Source: Loripinus fragilis (Eukaryota; Mollusca; Bivalvia; Lucinida; Lucinidae). Taken from it: 64,000 nucleotides of DNA. Positions 55,690-64,000 of this stretch are shown in pieces (the stretch's first letter is position 1; every line of letters starts with the position of its first letter). A model generated the notes under the pieces. The model did no database searches. It saw only the letters and a list, made by a program, of their open reading frames with translations, and was not told the origin of the DNA. Location: positions 85,927,950 to 85,991,949 of the forward strand of contig OZ026518.1 in assembly GCA_964019695.1 (NCBI GenBank), written 5' to 3'. A program made the position numbers and the translations under genes.

Positions 55690-57400
55690 CAAACCTGGTA
55701 CCATATAAAACAGCATAATCGTATTTTTATTTACCAAATTTAAAGTCTAAGATCATTAGCAGTTGAGATATGAGTAATTCTGTAAGAACACCGCTATCAA
55801 TTTCTATACATATTTTCTTATATTTTTGATGTACCTTATACAAATTAGATAATTCTTATATCTGTCCAATTTTTTTCTCTTCATTCTGATGTTTAATCAA
55901 TATTCATGAATATGTAAATAAGACAATTTCCATATCTTACCATTGAGAAAAAGGGCTGTGTCGTAGCAATAAGCTGGCACCATGTTTGCTACTTTAGGGC
56001 TATAAGCAGCTGAGATATGAGTAATTTTGTAGGTATATCCCCTTTATTTTTAAGTATTTTTCTCAAAATTCTCATGATTTCATCAATATTCATGAATATT
56101 ATAATATAATCATTCTCAAACTGGATCATTTGTTAACCATTATATTGTCTGATTATTAATTTAAAACCAAGTTTGGTACTCTAGGGCACTTTTAGCAATT
56201 GAGATATTATTAGATTTGTGAGTACACCCCATTGGTTTGTCAGCGATGTTTCATTCATTTCTACTGTTTTAATTAAAATACATAAATATCCATGTTAGTT
56301 TTTTTAAATGCTGACCTTAAGATAAAAGTATTAAGTCTAGGCATTGATTTTACAGCAAGTTTGATACAGTAGGACACATGGCAGGTGAGATCTTGGCAAT
56401 TTTATACGTACACCCCTTATTTTTTCCAAGATTATTTCTCTAAGTTCTAAAGTTTTCATTAATATTCAAGAATATGGATATTAGATAATTTGCATATAAA
56501 CTGCCAAATAAAACTGCTATGTCCAGGGATTAGTTTGGTACCATTTTTAATATTCTATGATGAGTTGCTGTTGAGATATGAGTATTTTTGTACGTACACT
56601 CCCATTCTTTGAAGTCGCATAAGGGTTACCATAGAAACCATGAAATTTATTATAACAAAAGCGCATTTATTTTTGAGGACTCTATTTTGTTGCATCTAAG
56701 TGGTCCTATTGAACAAATTTACACCCATAATGAAATGTCCTATGTGTTCAATGTAGGTCTGATTAACCCCTTGGATACTAAGGTTTTCCCTAATGTAAGA
56801 TTTCATCAATATTCATGTAATTAAAAATTATTCAACACCAACACGATTTTTTTTATCAATAGTCATGAAAATGCAAATGAGATAGTTTTCAAATAGGAAC
56901 ACTGGATTCGAGAACTTATCAATTTGTATCACTGATGATATAAAAACTTGCAACAATGGTGGTTTGATGATGTTTTGAGACTGAAATAAGTTTATTTATG
57001 TATTTTTATGATTTTACTTCATTTTTAAGGCTTTCATTAATTTTCATAAGTATGCAAATTAGATGATTTACAAATCTGATCACAGTAAAAAAGGGTATGT
57101 GTCTAAGCTTTGTTTTGTCACCAATTTTAATGCTCTGGGATAAGTAGAACCCTAGATAGGATTCACTTTGTAGGCCTACCCCCATTCTCGAGAATCATAT
57201 AAAGGGTTGCCATGGAAACCATTCCATACCGAAAAAAAATGAAGCCATCTTCGTTTGGCATTCAGGGGGTCGCAATGAATTATTTGGTGCCCATGAAAAA
57301 TTGTATTGGATGTGCAAGGTAACCTAATTTGGATGTCAGGGTATATCTTTTGGTAAAAATTGACTAAAATTAATAAAATCATTTAGGCTCTCCTGCGAAA
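55690..57400 (+). repeat. Degenerate tandem repeat, ~185-240-bp units
   Basis: GCAGTTGAGATATGAGTAAT-like, TTTGTA.GTACACCCC-like, TTTCATCAATATTCATGAAT-like and TTTGGTACCAT-like blocks recur near 55765, 56005, 56205, 56390, 56575 and 57145. The units are much decayed and have no consistent frame. Confidence 0.65.
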
Positions 57401-57589
57401 CTTACTTTTATCAATTTTAGCTGGGAGTTTCGGGTTAAGATATTTCTCTAAATCTCCCTAAAAATTTATTTAAAAAAAGGCATACTTAATGCAGCTCAAA
57501 CCATGAGGAAAGGGATATAAATACGGCTTAAATAACTACTAGATAAAATTGTATTTTGATGAAGGGCTAAAATAGTAATAAGTTTTAAA

Positions 57590-57705
57590 GCCCCCCAACG
57601 GGAAAGCATTATAGCCGCCGCTTTGTCCATCCGCACCGTCTGCTCGTCCGTCAGTCCGTCCAAATATTATCCCAAGAATAACACAAAAAGTATGAGATAT
57701 CGACA
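57590..57705 (+). repeat. Family E head, truncated
   Basis: GCCGCCGCTTTGTCCATCCG then GTCCGTCAGTCCGTCC and CAAGAATAACACAAAAAGTA. No tandem units follow, because RT sequence begins within a few bases. Confidence 0.6.
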
Positions 57706-57711
57706 CCAAAT

Positions 57712-59010
57712 TTTATTTTGGTCTATTAAAAATTCAGGTGAAATTCTTAATAAATTGAAGTCTAGAGGTTTTCTAGCATCTAGTTTGTCTACATAGGAAT
57801 TCTCTACTCTCTATACTACATTGTCTCATAATCTTATCAAAGAAAAACTCACAGAATTAATTGAACAAACATTTTACAGAGAGGGCTCACTTTATTTGGC
57901 TTGTAATGATAAAAATGCCTTTTTTACTTCTGATCAACCTAAATGATATAAATTGTGGTTATGTCAGAAAATGTGTGATGCTCTCCATTATCTTTTGGAC
58001 ACTGTATTTATAAGATTTGGCTCAAAATTATAAAGACAAATTGTAGGTATTCCATTGGGTACTATGGGTACTTATTGTGCTCCTCTTGTTTGTTTTTTTT
58101 GTTGTTTTTTTGTTGTTGTTTTTTTTGTTTGTTATGAGAGAGGTTTTATGTTGTCTCTGTCAGACAATAATTAAACTGATGTTATTGAAGCTTTTAAAGT
58201 AAAGTAAAAGTAAGTAAGGGTGCCAAGATCAGGAATCGATACAATTAAGTACCACACCTGACCCAGGATACCAAAGGGAAAGTGACAAACTCACAGTAGA
58301 CAACACAAACGAGAGCCAAGAGGTCAGCCCACATCCATATAATTAGATGACTTACTTAATATTGATAATCCTTATTTTGAACAAATGGTAGATCAGGTAT
58401 ATCCTACTGAACTTCAGTTAAATATGGCTAATTCTTCTGATGCTGAAGCTCCCTTTTGGACTTGAACTTGTCAATAACAAATGACATAGATCTTCTAATA
58501 TTTATGATAAACGGGGTGATTTTAATTTTGAAATAGTAAATTTCCCATTTCTTGATGGAGATGTTCCTCGCTCCCCTTCCTATGGTGTGTATATTTCTCA
58601 GCTTATCCATTTTGCTAGAGTGTGTTCTAATGTTGATGACTTCAACAATAGAAACTTATTTTTAGCTGCTAAGTTATTAAAACAAGGTTATAGATATCAT
58701 AAAATTCGAAAAGCATTTTCTAAATTCTACCACAGACACTCAGAGTTAATTGTTTATACAACATTGGGTTAAAAACTCTTCTGTAACAAGGCATATCAGA
58801 ACCTATATTTTATGGTGATTTAGTTTATAAATTCAAACGAATTGTTGGAAAATCTTATTTTAGTGATCAATTCAAAAAGATTTTAAAACGTTATATAATA
58901 AGGGTTGGATATAACTTGGATATCATGCGACAGTCTGCATGCCTGGTTTTAAACCCAATCACGGTTTATAGCTATGGTTTCCTCTTTAATTGCACGACGG
59001 TGGGTCAGGC
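57712..59010 (+). pseudogene. Penelope-like (or related) RT relic, interrupted
   Basis: Plus-strand blocks in order: SIKNSGEILNKLKSRGFLAS; LYTTLSHNLIKEKLTELIEQ; TFYREGSLYLACNDKNAFFT; a QIVGIPLGT...CAPLV palm motif with an in-frame 9-base duplication; a T/G microsatellite; ERGFMLSLSDNN. Next comes an inserted family D repeat (58205-58330), then LDDLLNIDNPYFEQMVDQVY and IVNFPFLDGDVPRSPSYGVY. The last blocks are ISQLIHFARVCSNVDDFNNR, LLKQGYRYHKIRKAFSKFYH and NPITVYSYGFLF. Several stops and shifts are present. No GIY-YIG endonuclease follows, so Penelope assignment is tentative. It is certainly an RT of a family widespread in molluscs (recall). Confidence 0.8.
58205..58330 (+). mobile_element. 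Family D copy 5, inserted in the RT relic
   Basis: AAGTAAGTAAGGGTGCCAAG then ATCAGGAATCGATACAATTA to AGAGCCAAGAGGTCAGCCC. RT sequence resumes at once with the LDDLL catalytic block, so this copy landed in the RT or was captured with it. Confidence 0.88.
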
Positions 59011-59039
59011 CTAAAACTCTATGAACTGCATTTTGCATG

Positions 59040-59330
59040 CTTAATGGTAAAGCAAAAAACTAGCGAAAATTGACCGATAACCCCTTACCATCAGTAAAAT
59101 GGAAAATGATTGTATGAATGATGTGACAAGATGTTGAAGTTTCTTTGATCGCCGGAATTACTTTTGCAAAGAGGGGCAGTGGTGTTAAAAATAGCAAAAC
59201 TTCATTTTTAGAAGTGAAATTGCGAATTTCTGAAATCCATTTGCAGCAACAGATACATGACACCAGTAAAGAATGACTGAAAAATGATTATTGAGTATTA
59301 TAAATGTCCACTCTGATTTTATTATGATGT
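59040..59330 (-). repeat. Dispersed repeat J, copy 2
   Basis: Reverse complement of 46905-47180 (GCTGCAAATGGATTTCAGAA, CTGCCCCTCTTTGCAAAAG). It follows the RT relic directly. Confidence 0.8.
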
Positions 59331-59590
59331 CAAAACCGGAATTTTAATATCTTGAATTTGGGGTGAAAATCGGTGTTTTTTTGTAAATTTAAACACGATT
59401 TTTTTGTAATCTGGCTGTTAAAGTTTTAAAATTTAGGGCTGTTATTGTTTCAAATTTGATGCTGAATTATTCAACTTACTTATATCTCTGTCGTGTAGAA
59501 TAAAAAAAAACACAAAATTTTTTCGCTTTGACCTCAAAATCTGGCATTTTGATATTCAACCTCAAAATCTGGCATTTTGATATTCAGGTA

Positions 59591-60588
59591 CAGGCCCGTA
59601 GGAAGCAATTACAGATTGGGGGGGGGGGCACACATAATTTTTTTTTATAATGACAGACCTTTGTAAAAAAACATCAAAGAAAATAATGCACCGCGCAGTT
59701 GTTTATAGGGGAAATCAATCTGATTTAACCTTTAATACGAATGTGTTGACCTTGTCCTTAGCTGATTCGGCTGAGGCGATGACCAGAGCAGGAAGGTTGT
59801 TCCAATCCCCGATCGTGTTAGGAATAAAACTGTTTTATAGCATTCGGTTCTGGCATATGTAATTTTGAATCTCATACCCCATATGGGCCCATTTGCCTAG
59901 TATCTATATCATTTTGTAGAGTTTTCCTGTCATTTTCACTATGAATTGCCCTAGGACAGACACAGTCAACTGCAAATAGGCGGATTTCTGATTTAATTTC
60001 TTCGTTTTTGTATAGTCAAAACAGTACAGGCACAAGCACTATGCCTTGAAGTACTCCCGATAAGACTCTGTATGTTTATAGGTATACTTGAGAGGTGGGA
60101 TCAAAGCTCTTCGTCCTGAAAACTACAGTTTGGAACTTATGATCAGTGAATCTCGGGGGAACGATATAAGACCCACTTGGGCATCTCGTTTTAATTATGT
60201 TAATTTTCACGCAGTTCATAAGTTTCCTTAACTTCAGCCTGTTCCTCCAAATCACGGCTTAACTGGTGTTTTCGAATTGTTGTTATGTGAGTTACTTTCA
60301 GAAATAATAAGGGTCACAACTGTGAAAATGAAAGGGGGGCACATTGGGGGCACAGATGTTAAACTGTTCAAGGGCACAGATATGGAAACCATAGTAGGGC
60401 ACAATTGTGGAAATTTTAAGGGGCATGGAAGTGAAAATTACGGGGGTGATTCATAGGTTGATTTTTTTTTTTTTTAATTAATTTTTTTTATTTTATTTTA
60501 TTTTTTTTTTGGGGGGGGGGGGGCATATTTGTGCAAATTATTTGGGGGCACGGCCCCCCCCCCGTGCCCCCCTATTCCTACGGCCCTG
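59591..60588. mobile_element. 998-bp TIR element with 6-bp target duplication, carrying LINE sequence
   Basis: The ends CAGGCCCGTAGGAA and TTCCTACGGCCCTG are 13/14 inverted. CAGGTA lies on both flanks (59585-59590 and 60589-60594). The interior has long G- and T-runs and an RT fragment on the minus strand. A CCGTAGGAA terminus of this kind is widespread in invertebrates (recall). Confidence 0.85.
59690..60180 (-). pseudogene. LINE RT fragment with mutated FADD box
   Basis: One minus frame reads FTDHKFQTVVFRTKSFDPTS, then VLSGVLQGIVLVPVLF (RT motif B-like), then EIRLFAVDCVCPRAIHSEND and RKTLQNDID. The invariant FADD is FAVD here (catalytic Asp to Val). After a deletion, the C-terminal NTIGDWNNLPALVIASAESA follows. 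It resembles the Jockey/CR1 group like the LINE at 39709-42400 but is a different sequence. It lies wholly within the TIR element. Confidence 0.75.
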
Positions 60589-60752
60589 CAGGTATATTTT
60601 GTGATATTCATGTATTGCTGTTACTTGTATATCTGGACACTGTCATATTAAGAAAATGACGTATATATAGTAAACATTTCAAATGGGAACATCATTTATG
60701 ATGTTCTATGGCCTCATTCTCGCCACAGGTTCATAATTTCCAACAAACTTAG

Positions 60753-60826
60753 CAAAAGTAAGTAATGGTGCAAAGATCAGGAATCGATACAATCAAGTAC
60801 CACACCTGACCCAGGATACCAATGGT
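60753..60826 (+). repeat. Family D, 5' fragment (copy 6)
   Basis: AAGTAAGTAATGGTGCAAAG to CCAGGATACCAATGG, then it stops abruptly. Confidence 0.85.
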
Positions 60827-61700
60827 CTACTAGATGTTGCTACATGCCAAATATAGACTCTAGTTTCTGTGGTTTCAGACTAGACTATTTTAAGTGTTCC
60901 ATATATAAGCCTATGTAAAACATGTGACCCCAGGGTGGGGTCAGTTTTCGCACAAGGGCCATTATGTGAACAAACTTAGTAGAGGTATACTAGGTGATAC
61001 TACATAACAAATAGCAATGTTCCATGCCTTGTGGTGTCAGACAAGAAGATTTTCCCAATTGATTCCTATAGTGAATATGTGAGCTCGCAGACGGGTCCAC
61101 TTAATAGTCCCTGTGATCAAAATTAAATAAAATGGGTAGAGGCGTCCTAGGTGATGTTGCATATCAATTATCTAGGTACTAGGCATTGTCGTTTCAGGCA
61201 AGAAGATTTGGTTTGTTTTCCCAATATTAAATTTAAAGCAGAGGACAAAAACCAGAAATCGATACAGTCAAGTACCACAACTGACCCGAGACACCCTATG
61301 GGAAAGTGACAAAATACAAGAAAACACCACACACAAGAGAGAAGAGATCAGGCCTTTCCCAGCAGGTGATCACTTGCCTATGTAAAAATATGCCACCTCC
61401 AGGAATGTGACATTTAAACCACAGGGCTATAATTTGGACAAACTTGGTGGAAGTATACTAGGTTATGCTACATACCAAATATTAAGACTCTTGGCATTGT
61501 GGTTTCAAACAAGATTATTTTCATTTTGAAAATCTATTTTAGCCATTGTGACCTGGATATGCAATGGACTTAACTATTTGAACAATTATTTAAGAGGGTC
61601 ATATAAGAATCATTCCTGCAAAGTTTAGTTAAAATCTAGCTGGTAATTTAAGAGGAGACTGTGCCATCATAAAACCATAGACAGTCAGTGTCCAAAACAT
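60827..61700 (+). repeat. Degenerate ~165-bp tandem units, interrupted by family D
   Basis: CTAGATGTTGCTACATGCCA, CTAGGTGATACTACATAACA, CTAGGTGATGTTGCATATCA and CTAGGTTATGCTACATACCA mark four units, each with TTTCAGACAAGAAGATTTT-like sequence. A diverged family D copy (61240-61373) splits the array. This is typical interior sequence of family E-type elements. Confidence 0.75.
61240..61373 (+). repeat. Family D copy 7 (diverged)
   Basis: AAACCAGAAATCGATACAGT, CTATGGGAAAGTGACAAA and CCTTTCCCAGCAGGTGATCA. Confidence 0.8.
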
Positions 61701-62744
61701 AATCATTTATACATCTCTTCAAAAACAGAATGCATTACATGCCGTATATGCAGAGTTTAAAGGTCTACATTTTGGTTTATGAGTGGTCATCAGCAGATTA
61801 ACTGCTAAGGGAAAGATTAATTCATGTCTAAGTGTTTTTCAATATCTCACCAGACTAAGGGGGCTCCAAGAGGGGACTTACCGCCTATATAGGTTTACTA
61901 AAATTAATATAAATGTTTTATCAGAAAATAGCTAAACCCTTTAAGAACCTCTTTATTACCCCATGCAGGGAATTTAAAATCCACTATTTGGTCTGCCTCG
62001 CATAGAACCTAGGAGAGTCATAAACACATTTATGATTAGTACCACTTTGAGGGTGCAAAATGTAGGTTTTTAAGCAGTTTGACCTTTAACATTGATACAA
62101 AGGTCATATCAGCAGTCAGAAGCTATTATTGACAACAGAACACCTAAGACAATCAGTGTGCAAAATATGAACAATCTACAACAAAACATGTTAGAGATAT
62201 TGCTTTACAATCCATACAACCGGCTTCAAATTATTTTGAAAATTAAGGCTCAAATGTAGTATTGGCAATTATTCTACAAAATATAAAGCATCTCTGTCAA
62301 AAATGCCACTGTAAAACCGATTCTAATTAACTTTTGTTTTCAGGGTCATAGCGGTGATATGTAACCTACTTTTTAATTTACACACCATAAGCAATAATTG
62401 TGCTAAGTATGAACATCCTTGGTCAAACAATGAAGGAGGAGTTGGCGTAACAAGCCATAAACTGATTGTAATTATGTCACCTTGTCTTTTGACACCAATG
62501 GCAAAGCGGTGATAAGAGACCTAGTTGTATTCTACTCATTGTGCCATATATGAACACCCTCGGTCGTAGAAATGAAAGAGGATTTCAAGTATGAGTCATA
62601 TTACAGATTTTGTCTTAGTTCGACCTTGACCTTTAACTCCAAAATTAAATTTATAATTTGAAATAAACACCAAATATGAACATCGAGGCATAAAGATAAA
62701 TGTCAAGTTCTAATATAACACTTACTCTTTAAAACAGATTAAGG
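61701..62744. other. No gene recognised; weak tandem structure
   Basis: GTGCAAAATATGAACAATCT, GTGCTAAGTATGAACATCCT, GTGCCATATATGAACACCCT and AACACCAAATATGAACATC recur about every 150-200 bases from 62155 to 62685. They suggest another old tandem element without coding. Confidence 0.5.
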
Positions 62745-62966
62745 AAGACAATTGGTGAGGCACAAACTCCATGCTGCTACTCATACCCAAAGGCAAAACC
62801 TATATTTTTAATTATATGACGTATAAAAGACCATATTTGATTTGGAATGCGTTAAAATCGTATGCACTGACAATATGTGTAAAATGAAGACAATAGATTA
62901 AAATAAATGAAATCATGGTACTAAATAATGATGTCAAAATGATAAATCAGGTACTTCCATTCTACA
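62745..62966 (+). repeat. Dispersed repeat I, copy 2
   Basis: Matches 37545-37780 (AATCATGGTACTAAATAATG, ATGTCAAAATGATAAATCAG). Confidence 0.85.
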
Positions 62967-63501
62967 TATATATGGGCCAGGATAGGTGCCCTATGATCGC
63001 GATAGTCAAAATCAGGCTAATGTTTTATCTGCAAAGTATTACATGTTAAGAGCATTTCCTGAAAATTTCTTCGAAACTGATAATTATACGGATGTTAGAA
63101 ACAACAAGAGTAATCAGAAATGTGACGTCAATAATGGCCTTAACCGTATGATGACGTCAGAGTGTTGGTATAGTTTGGTTTTTTGATTATTGCATGCTCA
63201 GCATAAGAATCTAGCAAACATAAAGTTCATTCTACATATATATGGGCCAGGATAGGTGCCCTATGATCGCGATAGTCAAAATCAGGCTAATGTTTCATCT
63301 GCAAAGTATTACATGTTAAGAGCATTTCTTGAAAATTTCTTCGAAACTGATAATTATACGGATGTTAGAAACAACAAAAGTAATCAGAAACGTGACGTCA
63401 ATAATGGCCTTAACCGTATGATGACGTCAGAGTGTTGGTATAGTCTGGTTTGTTGATTATTGCATGCTCAGCATAAGAATCTAGCAAATATAAAGTTTTC
63501 T
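62962..63501 (+). repeat. 270-bp recent tandem duplication with TGACGTCA pairs
   Basis: Copies start at about 62962 and 63232 and differ at about seven positions. Each has a 66-codon frame from ATG (62986 and 63256), but four of six differences in it change the residue, so there is no sign of protein-level constraint. Each copy has two perfect CRE octamers (63123 and 63152; 63393 and 63422). Confidence 0.92.
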
Positions 63502-63626
63502 CGTGTCTTATACATGTGATAATGGAAATGCAGATGAAGTTACATGAATTTATATCTTCTAGATCGTATTATTGACATTCAAAATGACCCACTTGTAGGT
63601 GTTGTGATCTGAGTATTCACATGGCA

Positions 63627-63941
63627 ACAAAGTAAGTAAGGGTGCAAAGATCAGGAATCGATACAATCAAGTACCACACCTGACCCAGGATACCAATGGG
63701 AAAGTGACAAACTCATAGCAGACACCACAAACGAGAACCAAGAGGTCAGCCCTTTCCCAGCAGGTGACCATAAAGCACATATAAACAGACGCGCACAAAG
63801 ACATAGCAAACACAAGACAGAACAAAAACATAAAAGAGCCACAAAAGAAGTACCGCTTTGGAACGGTCAGTAAAATATTTCACTGGAGGGCTTAAACCGG
63901 TTAAACGGCGCCAACCTCACCCTTAATTCTGATGTGGATGA
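63627..63941 (+). repeat. Family D copy 8, full length (~315 bp)
   Basis: The most complete copy: AAGTAAGTAAGGGTGCAAAG, AACCAAGAGGTCAGCCCTTT, AGACGCGCACAAAGACATAG, AAGTACCGCTTTGGAACGGT, GGAGGGCTTAAACCGGTTAA and CACCCTTAATTCTGATGTGG. Open frames on both strands are not conserved between copies. Confidence 0.92.
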
Positions 63942-64000
63942 CCCTTATAGAAAACTTTTAAAAAAAGAATAATCAGAAACTTTTATTATTTTGATGGTAT

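Noticed and set aside
62986..63456. Two tandem 66-codon genes
   Set aside because: Four of six differences between copies are nonsynonymous, so they are a duplicated non-coding segment.
63651..63842. Minus-strand frames in family D copies (also near 43815-44069 and 13498-13773)
   Set aside because: Frames differ between copies in start, end and strand, and none is preserved across the family.

Overview
The window looks like nuclear DNA from an animal, most likely a bivalve mollusc and perhaps a heterodont (inference). It is AT-rich. It has no operons, ribosome binding sites or long uninterrupted genes, and every open frame is under 200 codons. It is packed with short inverted-repeat DNA transposons, tRNA-derived SINEs, decayed reverse transcriptases and GTCCGTCC-headed tandem-repeat elements of a kind common in bivalve genomes. 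No rRNA, true tRNA, CRISPR array, virus or bacterial gene was found.

Host coding sequence is scarce. The best candidate is a plus-strand gene seen as three exon-like islands at 14331-14428, 15868-16017 and 21407-21515. The last two join in phase and would encode the C-terminus of a tail-anchored membrane protein (charged helix, Ser-rich linker, hydrophobic tail, stop). I do not recognise the protein. The rest reads as intron or intergenic DNA.

Layout. 0-6 kb: hairpin MITEs, a 42-bp tandem array, a tRNA-derived SINE, and an 802-bp inverted-repeat element with a smaller one nested inside. 6-10 kb: the 3' end of an RT element, a piggyBac-like TTAA insertion with its empty site preserved nearby, and the first two copies of a ~235-bp MITE (family A, six copies in all). 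10-13.7 kb: a CATGCGCGGATCC-ended MITE and a diverged ~1.1-kb-spaced duplication. 14-21.5 kb: the candidate gene, whose introns hold a 60-bp tandem array, a 1.17-kb element of 117-bp palindromic repeats split by a V-type SINE, and further MITEs. 21.5-34.5 kb: several GTCCGTCC-headed elements and many hairpin MITEs. 35.4-36.1 kb: a decayed ORF with DTDV and GCDTTSAF motifs. 39.7-42.4 kb: a minus-strand Jockey/CR1-like LINE with an endonuclease remnant and RT. 44.7-46.8 kb: two ~1-kb elements head to head, forming a 2-kb palindrome. 48.1-52.6 kb: a 4.5-kb element with long inverted arms. 53.4-57.7 kb: more tandem-repeat elements. 57.7-60.6 kb: a Penelope-like RT relic and a DNA element carrying a LINE RT fragment. 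61-64 kb: tandem repeats, a 270-bp duplication with four TGACGTCA sites, and another family D copy.

Nothing here works together as a pathway. The window records nested transposon activity around, and probably within, a host gene. Family letters (A, B, C, D and so on) are labels used only in this annotation. Repeat boundaries come from reading by eye and may be off by several bases.
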